Below are positions 1-9,459 of a stretch of 64,000 nt of DNA, one piece after another (the stretch's first letter is position 1; each line of letters begins with the position of its first letter). The notes below the pieces were generated by a model. It was given only the letters and a program-made list of their open reading frames with translations. It did not search any database and was not told the DNA's origin. Source of the stretch: Maribacter ulvicola (GTDB taxonomy: Bacteria > Bacteroidota > Bacteroidia > Flavobacteriales > Flavobacteriaceae). The stretch covers positions 186,001 to 250,000 of the forward strand of contig NZ_FTMA01000004.1 in the NCBI RefSeq assembly GCF_900155985.1. The letters run 5' to 3'. The translations under genes were made by a program, and so were the position numbers.

Positions 1-156
1 CTATGATAATAATGAGATGTTCAACGGTATACAGAAATGGGATAGTAAATAATGAGGTAACCGTTGTGGTAGGTAAATAGGGTTAAGTAATGTCAAAGTG
101 ATTTCTTGAAAATAAAAAAAAACCATTTACCTAATTAAAGTATTAACTAAAATTAA
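1..156. other. Window edge and leader of the catabolic cluster
   Basis: This stretch precedes the glycerate kinase gene. Two short open frames run in from the left edge and stop at 52 and 80. Either could be the last codons of a gene lying outside the window, but neither is long enough to recognise. An A-rich leader follows up to the first ATG. I see no convincing promoter box. Confidence 0.3.
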
Positions 157-1326
157 ATGAATATAGTAGTTGCACCAGATTCTTTTAAGGAATGTCTTTC
201 ATCGAAAAAGGTTGCCAATGCAATCTCTAAAGGGGTATTAAAAGTAATGCCGAACGCAGAGGTGTTTGAAATTCCAATTTCCGATGGTGGTGAAGGGCTT
301 CTTGAAACAATATTATCAAATACAGAGGGGAGCTTGGTTGCTGTAGAAGTCATGAACCCTTTGTCTATCTCTATAAAAGCAACGTATGGTATTCTAAGAG
401 ATAACCAAACCGCAATCATTGAGATGGCAACAGCCTCTGGTCTTGAATTGCTTACCGAAGAAGAAAAAAATCCAATGGTAACAAGTACATATGGTACTGG
501 TCAATTAATAAAAGATGCTTTAGATAAAGGATGCACGAAAATTATAATTGGACTAGGGGGAAGCGCAACGAACGACGGCGGAACCGGACTTGTAAAAGCC
601 CTAGGTGGTAGATTTTTAAATAGTAGAGATGAAGAATTGACGGAAGGCGGGGGTGGTCTTAATCAATTATTTCGAATTGATGTTTCAAATCTTGATAAGA
701 GAATTTTAGATTGTGAAATTCTTGTTGCTTGTGATGTCTCTAACCCTTTAACAGGCTTTAATGGAGCTTCTTGGGTGTACGGAAAACAAAAGGGCGGTTC
801 AGATAGAGATATAGAACTTTTAGATAAAAATCTAAGTCATTATGCAGCCATTATAAAAAGAGATTTAGGCTTGGATATTTTAAATGAACCAGGTTCAGGC
901 GCTGCCGGCGGAACCGGTGCTGCATTGATGGCTTTTTTAAAAGCAGATTTAGTAAATGGAATTGAGTTGATTCTCAAAACTATTGAAATAGAAAAATATA
1001 TAGAAAAAGCAGATTTAGTACTAACAGGAGAAGGTAAAATTGATGAACAGACCTTAAGCGGGAAAACTATTATGGGCATTGCTACTATGGCAAAGCAGCA
1101 TAATGTGCCAGTAATTGTATTGACAGGTAAAGTTGGAGAAAATATTGAAGAGATATACAAAATGGGAGTTTGCGGTATATACTCAATTGTAAACCAGCCC
1201 ATGAAGTTGACCGATGCCATTAGTGGAGCCGCTAACCTTATTGAAGAATGTACTATGAATATAATTGCTACACTACAAACTTTTAGGACCATCCTAAGGA
1301 AAAGAAACAAGGTTCTCAACCCTTAA
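157..1326 (+). CDS. glxK: Glycerate kinase (GlxK/GarK family)
   Basis: This 389-residue protein is of usual length for the bacterial glycerate kinase family, which phosphorylates D-glycerate to 2-phosphoglycerate in the cytoplasm and feeds it into lower glycolysis. The N-terminus MNIVVAPDSFKECLSSKKVA with a following SDGGEG stretch is the family signature. The glycine-rich GLGGSATNDGGTG segment near residue 130 and the GAAGGTGAAL and TGEGKIDEQTLSGKT segments further on are also typical. It begins the plus-strand cluster and is followed after 9 bp by the UPF0261 gene, so the two are probably co-transcribed. The context suggests that the cluster breaks down a compound to a three-carbon acid. 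Family assignment is firm; the symbol rests on family membership, and the upstream substrate is unknown. Confidence 0.9.
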   Translation: MNIVVAPDSFKECLSSKKVANAISKGVLKVMPNAEVFEIPISDGGEGLLETILSNTEGSLVAVEVMNPLSISIKATYGILRDNQTAIIEMATASGLELLTEEEKNPMVTSTYGTGQLIKDALDKGCTKIIIGLGGSATNDGGTGLVKALGGRFLNSRDEELTEGGGGLNQLFRIDVSNLDKRILDCEILVACDVSNPLTGFNGASWVYGKQKGGSDRDIELLDKNLSHYAAIIKRDLGLDILNEPGSGAAGGTGAALMAFLKADLVNGIELILKTIEIEKYIEKADLVLTGEGKIDEQTLSGKTIMGIATMAKQHNVPVIVLTGKVGENIEEIYKMGVCGIYSIVNQPMKLTDAISGAANLIEECTMNIIATLQTFRTILRKRNKVLNP

Positions 1327-1335
1327 TGAATTAAA

Positions 1336-2577
1336 ATGGCAATAGAATCGAATAAAAAAATACGGAATGGCCACATAATGGTTATGATAGGTTGTTTTGA
1401 CACCAAAGAGGTAGACTTTGAATATCTATACGCTTGCTTGGTGCAAAAGGGTGTTGAGGTTATTAGTATAAATACAGGAGTTTTTGGAGAAACAGATTTG
1501 TTCCCTGTGAATTACAGCGCAGAAAAAGTTGCTTTAAATGGGGGTACGAAACTTTCTGAAATACGTAAAAACAAAGATCGTGGGTCGGCTATTGATATCA
1601 TGGGAAAGGGGGCGGAAAAAATAGTCACGGATTTAGTGATTAAAGGAAAGGTTAGTGGAATTATTGGTATGGGCGGGGGCGGAGGTACGTTTATAGCACT
1701 AAAGGCAATGACGGCGGTCCCTTTCGGTATTCCTAAAATATGTTTAAGCACTTTGGCAACAAAAGACCTTTCCCAAAAAGTGGGAGTTAAAGACATTGTC
1801 TTAATCCCCACTATTGTTGATGTTACAGGACTTAATAAAATAAGTACCGTTTTAATTAGTCAGGCGGCAGGAGCTTTATGTGGTATGATGTCAACAACAA
1901 TTCAACGAAGTCAAGAGGTTAAAGGTAGTATTGCCATCAGCGTTTTTGGTAATACGACTATCGCTGCTGATGCATGTACACGAGTGTTAAAGTCTAAAGG
2001 TTACGATGTTCTTGCTTTCCATTCCGTTGGTAGTGGAGGTGCAGCTATGGAAACACTAACCGTTGATGGTGTTTTTGATGCAATACTTGATTTAACAACC
2101 ACTGAACTGGCAGATGAGCTCTGTGGCGGAATTTGTAGTTCGGGTACGGATCGCTTGACTGCTGCCGGAAAAATAGGTATTCCCCAAGTGGTGGTGCCAG
2201 GGTGTATTGATATGGTCAATTTTGGACCGCTAAAGACAGTGCCAGAAGAATATAAAGATCGACAACTATTTAGTTGGGCTCCAGATGTTACGTTAATGCG
2301 AACCAATGCAGAAGAAAATAAAGTGTTGGGAAAAATAATTGCAGAAAAATTAAATTCATCAAAGGGTCCGGTAACTATTTTATTACCACTAGGGGGAGTA
2401 TCAAAAATAGGGGGTATCGGAGAAATATTCTATGCTCCTCATATAGATACGGTCCTATTCGATTCAATTCGTGAAAATTGCAAGGAATCAGTGAAAATAG
2501 TAGAGGTAAATGCTAACGTGAATACAGTACTATTTGCTGAACGTGCAGTCCAGCAGCTTCTGGAATTATTAGCTTAA
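1336..2577 (+). CDS. Tm-1-like ATP-binding (UPF0261) protein
   Basis: This 413-residue protein belongs to the UPF0261/Tm-1-like family. Its N-terminus MVMIGCFDTKEVDFEYL, the glycine-rich GIIGMGGGGGTFIALKAM segment near residue 110 and the later GGICSSGTDRLTAAG segment match the family, in which plant Tm-1 (a tobamovirus RNA-replication inhibitor) is the best studied member. In bacteria and fungi the Tm-1 domain is often encoded next to, or fused with, the PEP-hydrolase-like TIM barrel, and that partner lies 1.6 kb downstream here (4172-5032). The exact reaction is not established. The start at 1336 follows the glxK stop by 9 bp, and no better start exists. Its place between a kinase and a transporter fits a catabolic role. 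Confidence 0.85.
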   Translation: MAIESNKKIRNGHIMVMIGCFDTKEVDFEYLYACLVQKGVEVISINTGVFGETDLFPVNYSAEKVALNGGTKLSEIRKNKDRGSAIDIMGKGAEKIVTDLVIKGKVSGIIGMGGGGGTFIALKAMTAVPFGIPKICLSTLATKDLSQKVGVKDIVLIPTIVDVTGLNKISTVLISQAAGALCGMMSTTIQRSQEVKGSIAISVFGNTTIAADACTRVLKSKGYDVLAFHSVGSGGAAMETLTVDGVFDAILDLTTTELADELCGGICSSGTDRLTAAGKIGIPQVVVPGCIDMVNFGPLKTVPEEYKDRQLFSWAPDVTLMRTNAEENKVLGKIIAEKLNSSKGPVTILLPLGGVSKIGGIGEIFYAPHIDTVLFDSIRENCKESVKIVEVNANVNTVLFAERAVQQLLELLA

Positions 2578-2629
2578 ATTTTACTTAGGACAAACAAAAT
2601 ATTGGAAAGTAATTAATTAGAGATATACG

Positions 2630-4141
2630 GTGATGGAAAAAAGTACAATAAATAAAAGTCGTTTACTATTTGCAAGTTTTTTTACAATTGTTGCCGGTGG
2701 TGTAGGCTTTGCCGTAAGGGGTTCAATTTTGGTAGACTGGGGAAATCAGTTTGGGTTTACCATGACAGAATTGGGTTCAATAACCGGTGGTGGTTTTGCT
2801 GGGTTTGGGATCATTATCATTCTATTTAGTTTAATTGTTGACCGTGTTGGCTATAAACCACTTTTGATTTTGGCCTTTTTTGTTCATTTTCTCTCATTGG
2901 TAGTAACGGTAGGTACAGTTTACATATTTAATTCAATGGGGCGTGAAGCCGCTTATTGGTGCCTGTTTTCTGGTACGTTTTTGTTTGCCGTTGGTAATGG
3001 TATATGCGAATCGGTAGTTAATCCTCTTGTGGCAACATTATACCCAAAAGCAAAAACGCATTACCTTAATATACTACATGCAGGTTGGCCTGGCGGTATG
3101 ATTTTAGGAGGTTTACTTTCTATCGCTTTTCATAACATTTTAAGCTGGGAAGCTTTAATGAGTTTCTTTTTAATTCCTGTAATCATCTACGGGGGTATTA
3201 TTTTTAAAGAAAAACTGCCCTTGTCAGAAGCAAAAGAAGCAGGTATATCTTATAAGGAAATGTTCCGTCAATTTGGTAGACCCTTGTTATTGGTGTTAAT
3301 GTTACTAATGGTATTGATAGGATATGTGGAATTGGGTACGGATAGTTGGATTCAGAATATAACGGGAAACATTCTTCATAACCCAACAAAAGGAGTACTT
3401 CTATTTATTTATACGTCTGCTTTAATGTTCATACTCCGTTTTTTTGCAGGCCCTATAGTACACAAGATATCTCCATTAGGACTCTTATTTGTTTGTTCAA
3501 TATTAGGAGCAATAGGTTTATACATATTGGGTAACGCTACATCTGGCTTGATTATGGTTTTTGCGGTTACTATTTACGGTATAGCAAAAACTTTCTTTTG
3601 GCCTACCATGCTTGGCGTTGTTGGTGAACGCTTCCCTAGAGGCGGAGCCGTTACCATGGGTTTTGTTGGCGGCGTAGGAATGCTTTCGGCTGGTCTTTTA
3701 GGAGGTCCCGGTATTGGCTATAAACAAGATTATTTTGCTTCAACTAAAATGAAGCTAGAAGCACCGGAAGCATATGATAGGTATAAGGCAGATGATAAAA
3801 ACAGTTTTTTATTCTTAACACCAATTAAAGGTTTAAACGGCAGTAAGGTTGCTATTATTAAAGATAATGGAGAACAGTTACAAGGAGATATTGAGCGATG
3901 GGAAAGTACTGGGAAAGCCATTGAAGAAAATAACAATCTTAGTGAATTACAGACTTGGTGGGTCAACGCAAAGCCATATGCTTTAAAAGATAAAGAACCT
4001 GTAGAGCAAGCGGGCTTTTATGGAGCCGGTAAAGCATTAGAGCTTACTGCCTTCATACCGATAATTATGGCAATAGGCTATTTTTTACTCATCTTATATT
4101 TTAAAAAACAAGGCGGGTACAAGCAAATAGAGATTAAGTAA
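2630..4141 (+). CDS. Major facilitator superfamily transporter
   Basis: This 503-residue integral inner-membrane protein has about twelve hydrophobic segments, including LLFASFFTIVAGGVGFAV near the N-terminus and IPIIMAIGYFLLILYF near the C-terminus. A conserved-looking cytoplasmic loop VDRVGYKPLL follows the second helix. An unusually long hydrophilic insertion of about 100 residues sits before the final helix (DNGEQLQGDIERWES region, roughly residues 365-470), which is longer than in typical MFS proteins. Similar transporters with this insertion occur beside PVC-type dehydrogenases in Bacteroidota and Planctomycetota. The substrate is presumably the compound handled by the neighbouring enzymes, perhaps a modified sugar or sugar acid, but the sequence does not say which. 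Confidence 0.85.
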   Translation: MMEKSTINKSRLLFASFFTIVAGGVGFAVRGSILVDWGNQFGFTMTELGSITGGGFAGFGIIIILFSLIVDRVGYKPLLILAFFVHFLSLVVTVGTVYIFNSMGREAAYWCLFSGTFLFAVGNGICESVVNPLVATLYPKAKTHYLNILHAGWPGGMILGGLLSIAFHNILSWEALMSFFLIPVIIYGGIIFKEKLPLSEAKEAGISYKEMFRQFGRPLLLVLMLLMVLIGYVELGTDSWIQNITGNILHNPTKGVLLFIYTSALMFILRFFAGPIVHKISPLGLLFVCSILGAIGLYILGNATSGLIMVFAVTIYGIAKTFFWPTMLGVVGERFPRGGAVTMGFVGGVGMLSAGLLGGPGIGYKQDYFASTKMKLEAPEAYDRYKADDKNSFLFLTPIKGLNGSKVAIIKDNGEQLQGDIERWESTGKAIEENNNLSELQTWWVNAKPYALKDKEPVEQAGFYGAGKALELTAFIPIIMAIGYFLLILYFKKQGGYKQIEIK

Positions 4142-4171
4142 TAAACATTTATAAATTTAATATAGAATAGT

Positions 4172-5032
4172 ATGCCAAATCCATGGACGGGTAAAGGAAA
4201 CCCTTACACAAAACAAGAAGTTAGAGATAGGTTGCAAAAGGTAGTCGATAAAAAACAAGCGATAATAGCTGCTGGCGCAGGTACGGGAATTAGTGCAAAA
4301 TTTATAGAAATAGGAGGAGCGGATCTTATCATAGTTTATAATTCTGGAAGATTTAGAATGGCAGGTCATGGATCTACCGCTGGTATGATGGCCTATGGCG
4401 ATGCAAATGCTGTTGCTATGGAAATTGGCGAATTCGAAGTACTGCCCGTAGTAGAAGAAATTCCGGTAATTTGTGGAGTTCACGGCAGTGATCCACGCAG
4501 AAGAATGTGGCATTTTCTAGGAAAAGTCAAGGATATGGGTTTTTCTGGGGTGAATAACTTTCCTACACATTCTATCATTGACGGCCATTTTAGAAATGTT
4601 TTGGAAGAAACAGGTATGAGTTTTCAAAAGGAAGTTGAAATGGTGAAGTTGGCAACAAAAATGGACTTGTTTTCCATTGTATACGTAGCTAAACCAGAAG
4701 AAGCTGTACAAATGGCAGACGCAGGAGCCGATGCTATAATAGCACATGTTGGTACTACTGTTGGCGGTTCTATAGGTGTTACAGGAGCAACCGTAGGTAT
4801 AGATGCTGCATTAGAAAGAACACAAGCCATTGTCGATGCGGTAAAACAAGCAAATCACGACACATTTTTCTTAGCACATGGAGGTCCAATAAATACTCCG
4901 GCCGATGTTCGCTATACCCTTGATCATACAACAGGTCTTCATGGTTTTGTGGGTGCTTCTTCGTTAGAAAGAATGGGCGTAGAGGCTTCATTGACCAATT
5001 TAACAAAAGAATTTAAAGCGTTAAAACTGTAG
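4172..5032 (+). CDS. Phosphoenolpyruvate hydrolase-like TIM-barrel protein
   Basis: This 286-residue cytoplasmic protein is of the PEP-hydrolase-like TIM-barrel family (PF09370 type), which is often paired with UPF0261 proteins. Visible signatures are AIIAAGAGTGISAKFIE, IIVYNSGRFRMAGHGS, the central PVICGVHGSDP, GVNNFPTHSIIDG, and the late ADAIIAHVGTTVGGSIG and HGGPINTPADV segments, all typical of barrel strand ends. The family is related to isocitrate/PEP-mutase-like barrels. The actual substrate in these clusters is unproven, so PEP hydrolysis should be read as a family label only. It sits 30 bp after the transporter and 28 bp before the cupin gene, consistent with one operon. Confidence 0.85.
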   Translation: MPNPWTGKGNPYTKQEVRDRLQKVVDKKQAIIAAGAGTGISAKFIEIGGADLIIVYNSGRFRMAGHGSTAGMMAYGDANAVAMEIGEFEVLPVVEEIPVICGVHGSDPRRRMWHFLGKVKDMGFSGVNNFPTHSIIDGHFRNVLEETGMSFQKEVEMVKLATKMDLFSIVYVAKPEEAVQMADAGADAIIAHVGTTVGGSIGVTGATVGIDAALERTQAIVDAVKQANHDTFFLAHGGPINTPADVRYTLDHTTGLHGFVGASSLERMGVEASLTNLTKEFKALKL

Positions 5033-5060
5033 TATAACCACCCAGAAATCTAAATAAAAT

Positions 5061-5468
5061 ATGTCCAATACCTGGAAGTTTATAAATAAAGAAGATATAA
5101 TGTTCGAAAAAGCTTTCGGGCGCAATCATTATTGGCACTACCATCCTAATATGATAAAGAGTGCTGGGTCTTATATGGTGAAAGTAGAGGTTTTAGAAGG
5201 TGACGGACATGACTTTCATAGACATCCGGAAATGCATGAAATCCTATATATCCTAAAAGGACAAGCTGAGCAATGGGTAGAGGATGAAATGCAGATTCTT
5301 GATGTTGGTGATTCTGTCTATATAGATGCAAATGTTGTACATGCCACTTTTAATGCCGGTAAAGGTAAACTGGAGTTTCTGGCAGTACTGTCCCCGCCCC
5401 AAGGGTGGGAGGCAGGCACGATAGATGTAAGTCAAGAAGAACCTTATATAAACTACAGGGCTAAGTAA
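5061..5468 (+). CDS. Cupin-domain protein
   Basis: This 135-residue single-domain cupin has the metal-binding motif HDFHRHPEMHEILYILKG (residues about 52-69) and the second motif GDSVYIDANVVHATFN. The histidines and the glutamate form the usual metal site. Small cupins of this kind act as isomerases, epimerases, dioxygenases or binding proteins; nothing here discriminates. It continues the catabolic operon, with 28 bp from the TIM-barrel gene and 63 bp to the lipoprotein gene. An isomerase of a sugar or sugar acid would fit the context but is inference. Confidence 0.8.
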   Translation: MSNTWKFINKEDIMFEKAFGRNHYWHYHPNMIKSAGSYMVKVEVLEGDGHDFHRHPEMHEILYILKGQAEQWVEDEMQILDVGDSVYIDANVVHATFNAGKGKLEFLAVLSPPQGWEAGTIDVSQEEPYINYRAK

Positions 5469-5531
5469 ACGATAGCGATATAAGAACAACGAATCTGATC
5501 GAGGGAATAACTAAAAAAAATAAAGTCTAAA

Positions 5532-8222
5532 ATGAAAAAAACGAAATCTCCTTTACTGCTAATGTTTTTTGCGGTTCTATTTTTTTTCGCATGCTCCGGC
5601 GAAAAAATGCCACCACCACCTTTAACATATACAGGGAATAATCCTAAAGTACAAGTCCCATTAAGCCCAGAAGATTCACAGAAGCATATACAATTGCCCG
5701 ATGGTTTTACGGCAGAACTTTTTGCGGCAGAGCCAAATATCATAAACCCTATAGCTTTCACTTGGGATGAGCGAGGTAGGTTATGGGTAATTCAATCTAA
5801 GGATTATCCACATGAATTGGCAAATGACGTAGGTGGAGACCGCATTACTATTTGTGAAGATACAAATAGCGATGGTAAAGCAGATAAATTTACTGATTTT
5901 GCAACTGAACAAAGTTTGTCTACAGGTATTGTTTTGGTCAAAGGTGGGGCTATTGTTGCTCAAGCTCCAGACATGGTTTTTCTAGAGGATACCAATGGTG
6001 ATGATAAAATGGACAAAAGAACAGTGCTTTTTAATGGTTTTGGGACCTACGATACGCACGCAGGTCCATCAAGTCTACGCTACGGAATAGATAATGCCAT
6101 TTGGGGAGCGGTAGGCTATTCTGGTTTTGAAAATAAGTTTAAGGAGAAGTCTGTTAAGTTTACAAGAGGTGTATATCGCTTTGGAAAAGACGGTTCTTTT
6201 TTAGAGCCCATCGGTCAATTTGATAACAATACCTGGGGTATGGGTTACAACGAGAATTTTGAGATTTTCGGTTCAACGGCCAATAATAATCATGCGTGTT
6301 ATGTGGGTATTCCTTTAAAATATTATGAGTATTTGGATAAACTGCCTTCATGGGCCATTAATGCAGATTTTATTCAAGGGCATTATGAAATTAATCCTGT
6401 AGATACCATTCCGTTACAACAGGTTGATGTAAGAGGCGGATTTACGGCAGCATCTGGCGCTAATTTTTACACCGCAAGAAATTATCCTGAGAAATACCAA
6501 AATCAAATGTACGTTGCAGAACCTACAGGTCATCTTGTACACACGGCCAATATAGTAAAAGATGGAGCAGGTTATAAAGAAGTAGATGGAGGTCATATTT
6601 TTGCCAGCACCGATGCTTGGACTGCACCTGTTTTTGCTGAAACCGGACCAGATGGAAACCTTTGGGTAGCGGATTGGTATAACCCGGTAATACAGCACAA
6701 TCCTGATAAAAGAGGAATGGACAATCAAATTTGGAATGCGGATAAAGGAGAAGGAAACGCACATATTAACCAATTAAGAGATTATGGGCATGGTAGAATT
6801 TATATTATAAAGTATCATGATATTGAAAGTTCAGAGATTACCGAATTAGATGCTACAGATGACAATGCTTTATTGAATGCATTACAAAGCGATAATTTAT
6901 TTTGGCGTACAACATCACAACGCTTAATTATAGAAGGGAATAAAACAGGACTAATTCCTGATTTAATAGCATTGGCAAAAGATGAGTCTAACACCGATAA
7001 AAATGGATTGAATGCCCCTGCCTTACATGCACTTTGGACGCTGAATGGTCTTGGTGCTATTAACACGAATAATCCTGATGCTGATATGGCGGTAGTTAAT
7101 GCCTTAACCAGCCGTAGTTATGCGGTTAAAAGAGCTGCTATGACCCTTTTACCGGAGACGGCAGAAGGTGCAGAGTTATTAGCAAATTCTGGAATTTTAA
7201 CTGATGCGGATACACAATTACGACTTGCGGCAATTTTGAGAGCAGGTGAATTACCAGAATCGGCATCATTATATACAGAAATGGAAAAGGTTTCTAAAGA
7301 TGCCGATAATTCTTCTGATAAATGGTTGAATGCAGCGATCAAGGTATATTTTAGGGAATTAGATCATGAAGAGGTAGCGGTTACTTCAGTAGAAATGTTA
7401 GAGGGGCTAGGTAAAGAAAAAAACACTTGGAACTATACAGAAAAAGAACCGGAAATCAATTGGATGGCTGTTGACTTTAAAGACTCTACATGGAAGAAAG
7501 GACAAGGAATGTTTGGGGGTAATGATGAAGAGCGAATAAAAACGAAGTGGACTACTAAAGAGATTTGGTTGCGTAAGGAAATAACAATTGATCATGAGAT
7601 TGATGAGCCAGTAATAAAAATAGCTAATGATGACGATTATGAGCTTTATGTGAATGGAGAACTCTTAATGGCCGAAACAGGTTCTAATGCCAGCTATAGG
7701 TACCTAAAAGTTGATAAGGACAAAAGCGGTTTTTTCAAAAAAGGGAAAAATATAATTGCTGTTCATTGTAAGAATACTGGCGGTAATCAACATATTGATG
7801 TTGAAATTGGCAAAATTGGCAAGGCAAAAGTAGATGTCACTTTTGATCTTAAAACGGTGAGCCAAGAAATGGCTTTTGATAAAACAGAATTAAAGGCTGT
7901 TGCAGGACAAACCGTAGAAATTAAATTGGAGAACGTAGATCAAATGCCACATAATTTGGTAGTCATAACTGCTGGAAGTTTGGATGTTTTTGGACCTACG
8001 GTAGATAAATTCGTTACTACACCCAATGCAGAAAAAATGGGTTACGTACCAAATTCTAGATACGTCTTAGGAGCCACCAAAATGTTGAATCCTAATGAGA
8101 GCGGTTCTGTAATTTTTACATTGCCCAATACCCCAGGTACGTACCCTTTCGTATGTACTTTTCCTGGTCATTGGAGATTCATGAAAGGTGTTATTATAGT
8201 AACTGCACCAAAATCTGAATAA
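5532..8222 (+). CDS. PVC-type membrane-bound dehydrogenase lipoprotein with C-terminal blue-copper domain
   Basis: This 896-residue protein starts with a lipoprotein signal (LMFFAVLFFFACSGEK, lipobox Cys about residue 21), so it is probably anchored in the periplasm or outer membrane. The N-terminal half (LPDGFTAELFAAEPNIINPIAF, then GRLWVIQSKDYPHE) is the PVC-type putative dehydrogenase beta-propeller. A helical, HEAT-like stretch follows at about residues 440-620. Next is a beta-sandwich region (about 640-770) with KIANDDDYELYVNGEL. The C-terminus (about 775-893) is a plastocyanin/azurin-type domain with likely copper ligands His in MPHNLVV and Cys, His and Met in CTFPGHWRFM. The domain order suggests oxidation of a sugar-like substrate with electron transfer to the fused cupredoxin. 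The substrate is unknown. Confidence 0.85.
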   Translation: MKKTKSPLLLMFFAVLFFFACSGEKMPPPPLTYTGNNPKVQVPLSPEDSQKHIQLPDGFTAELFAAEPNIINPIAFTWDERGRLWVIQSKDYPHELANDVGGDRITICEDTNSDGKADKFTDFATEQSLSTGIVLVKGGAIVAQAPDMVFLEDTNGDDKMDKRTVLFNGFGTYDTHAGPSSLRYGIDNAIWGAVGYSGFENKFKEKSVKFTRGVYRFGKDGSFLEPIGQFDNNTWGMGYNENFEIFGSTANNNHACYVGIPLKYYEYLDKLPSWAINADFIQGHYEINPVDTIPLQQVDVRGGFTAASGANFYTARNYPEKYQNQMYVAEPTGHLVHTANIVKDGAGYKEVDGGHIFASTDAWTAPVFAETGPDGNLWVADWYNPVIQHNPDKRGMDNQIWNADKGEGNAHINQLRDYGHGRIYIIKYHDIESSEITELDATDDNALLNALQSDNLFWRTTSQRLIIEGNKTGLIPDLIALAKDESNTDKNGLNAPALHALWTLNGLGAINTNNPDADMAVVNALTSRSYAVKRAAMTLLPETAEGAELLANSGILTDADTQLRLAAILRAGELPESASLYTEMEKVSKDADNSSDKWLNAAIKVYFRELDHEEVAVTSVEMLEGLGKEKNTWNYTEKEPEINWMAVDFKDSTWKKGQGMFGGNDEERIKTKWTTKEIWLRKEITIDHEIDEPVIKIANDDDYELYVNGELLMAETGSNASYRYLKVDKDKSGFFKKGKNIIAVHCKNTGGNQHIDVEIGKIGKAKVDVTFDLKTVSQEMAFDKTELKAVAGQTVEIKLENVDQMPHNLVVITAGSLDVFGPTVDKFVTTPNAEKMGYVPNSRYVLGATKMLNPNESGSVIFTLPNTPGTYPFVCTFPGHWRFMKGVIIVTAPKSE

Positions 8223-8292
8223 GGTATAGATTGTCAATCAAAAAAGTAAAATCCTAAATTAGAAAGAAGGAAGAATTGTAAAATTTATTAAA

Positions 8293-9045
8293 ATGAAAAA
8301 AGTAGCAATTTTATTAGTACTAGTAGGTATGGCTTTTGGGTGTAAAGTTCAAGAATTACCAAAAGAGTATAAAAACGATGCATCGGTCGGTTACTATATA
8401 TCCGGTAAAAAAAGAGCCACCAAAATTGCTGTTACAGGCGGCAGTGGCTCACATGATTTTTTAAAATATTTTGGAGAGGCAGATGGGAAAATTTTAAGTC
8501 AAAATGGAAAAAATACTGTGATTTTTACTCAAGATCCAAATGAAATGGATGCTTTAATACCAGTTATGGACATATTGATGCTTACAAATAACCAACCCTT
8601 GCAAAAGGTTTCTAAAGAAGCTATTTTTTCTAGGGTGAATGTCGGTAAGCTAAACTTGTTAATTTACCACCCTAGTACGTGGTATAATTGGAGTGATTGG
8701 CCAGAATACAACAAACAGCTTGTTGGTGGGGGGTCTCGTTCACATGAAAAATTACAAGAATTTGAAGTAACGGTTGTAAAACCTAACCATCCGATAATGA
8801 AAGGTGTACCGTCTAAATTTAAAATTGTGGATGAACTATATCGCTGGGAGAAAGATGCTGATGCAGAGATAGAAGTACTTGCCGTAAGTAAAGGATTGGA
8901 GTCAGGTGAAGAATACCCTTCTATATGGATAGTTAAACATCCAAATGCAAAAATAGTAGGTAATACTTTGGGGCATGATGCCGCCGCTCATGAAAATGAA
9001 GCCTATAAAACAATATTGGAGAACAGTATAGAGTGGGTCAAGTAG
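8293..9045 (+). CDS. ThuA-domain lipoprotein
   Basis: This 250-residue exported protein has a lipobox (LLVLVGMAFGCKV, Cys 17) and a ThuA-like glutamine-amidotransferase-fold domain. The segment IAVTGGSGSHDFLKYFGEADG, the HPSTWYNWSDWPEYNKQLVGGG stretch and the late ILGHDA-like GNTLGHDAAAHENEAY segment are typical. ThuA proteins are linked to disaccharide or trehalose utilisation and commonly neighbour PVC-type dehydrogenases, as here. It ends the catabolic cluster and follows the previous gene by 70 bp. The biochemical activity of the family is poorly defined. Confidence 0.85.
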   Translation: MKKVAILLVLVGMAFGCKVQELPKEYKNDASVGYYISGKKRATKIAVTGGSGSHDFLKYFGEADGKILSQNGKNTVIFTQDPNEMDALIPVMDILMLTNNQPLQKVSKEAIFSRVNVGKLNLLIYHPSTWYNWSDWPEYNKQLVGGGSRSHEKLQEFEVTVVKPNHPIMKGVPSKFKIVDELYRWEKDADAEIEVLAVSKGLESGEEYPSIWIVKHPNAKIVGNTLGHDAAAHENEAYKTILENSIEWVK

Positions 9046-9288
9046 CATATAAATAATCATGTGTTTTACAATCTATGAATAGATACCACGTAAAACATAT
9101 GATTATATCAATTTCAACTATTTGTTTAAATAGGTTAGAATTTTACGTCAACTTGCGTTGAACAAGGGATTTGAAGTTTTCACCAAAGCGTAAGCTATTT
9201 CATTTGAAGCAGTTTTTGGCGTTGAGCCCTTTTATGACCTCCTCCCATATGTAGTATACGTATTAAAAAATGTGTGGAAATATAGGAC

Positions 9289-9324
9289 ATAAAAAAACGG
9301 TTTAGTGAAAACCAAACCGTTTTT
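9289..9324. terminator. Bidirectional rho-independent terminator
   Basis: An 11-bp perfect inverted repeat (AAAAACGGTTT at 9293-9303 and AAACCGTTTTT at 9314-9324) with a 10-nt loop is flanked by A and T runs, so it can terminate transcription in either direction. It lies 6 bp beyond the truncated tRNA copy at 9330. It was therefore probably the original terminator of the tRNA-fMet gene before the element inserted. Confidence 0.75.
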
Positions 9325-9329
9325 AAACT

Positions 9330-9374
9330 TAGTAGCGGGGACTGGACTCGAACCAGCGACCTTCGGGTTATGAG
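9330..9374 (-). repeat. Left attachment site (attL), truncated copy of tRNA-fMet
   Basis: These 45 bp are identical to 59814-59858, which is the 3' half of the intact tRNA-fMet gene from the anticodon loop to just past the discriminator base. Upstream of the CTCATAA loop (reading on the minus strand) the similarity ends abruptly, so this copy is a non-functional tRNA remnant. It marks the left end of the integrated element. Strand exchange took place inside the repeated segment. Confidence 0.92.
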
Positions 9375-9408
9375 TTCAAGAAAATTCCTACGCTAAAAAA
9401 TTAACTAA

Positions 9409-9419
9409 TTGATTATCAG
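9409..9419 (+). promoter_or_regulatory. 11-mer TTGATTATCAG, left end copy
   Basis: This exact 11-mer recurs in inverted orientation at the right end (59794-59804) and as CTGATTATCAG upstream of the excisionase-like gene (55338-55348). The similarity with the latter site extends about 13 bp further (GTAAwTTATATTTT). It could be the binding site of the HTH protein encoded at 54915-55238. This is inferred only from position and repetition. Confidence 0.4.
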
Positions 9420-9459
9420 TAATTTATATTTTTGGTTTTACCGAAAATTGCTTCTCACC

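Noticed and set aside
9330-9374. A tRNA gene at the left end
   Set aside because: Only the 3' half is present; the D arm and 5' acceptor strand are missing, so it is an attachment-site remnant.
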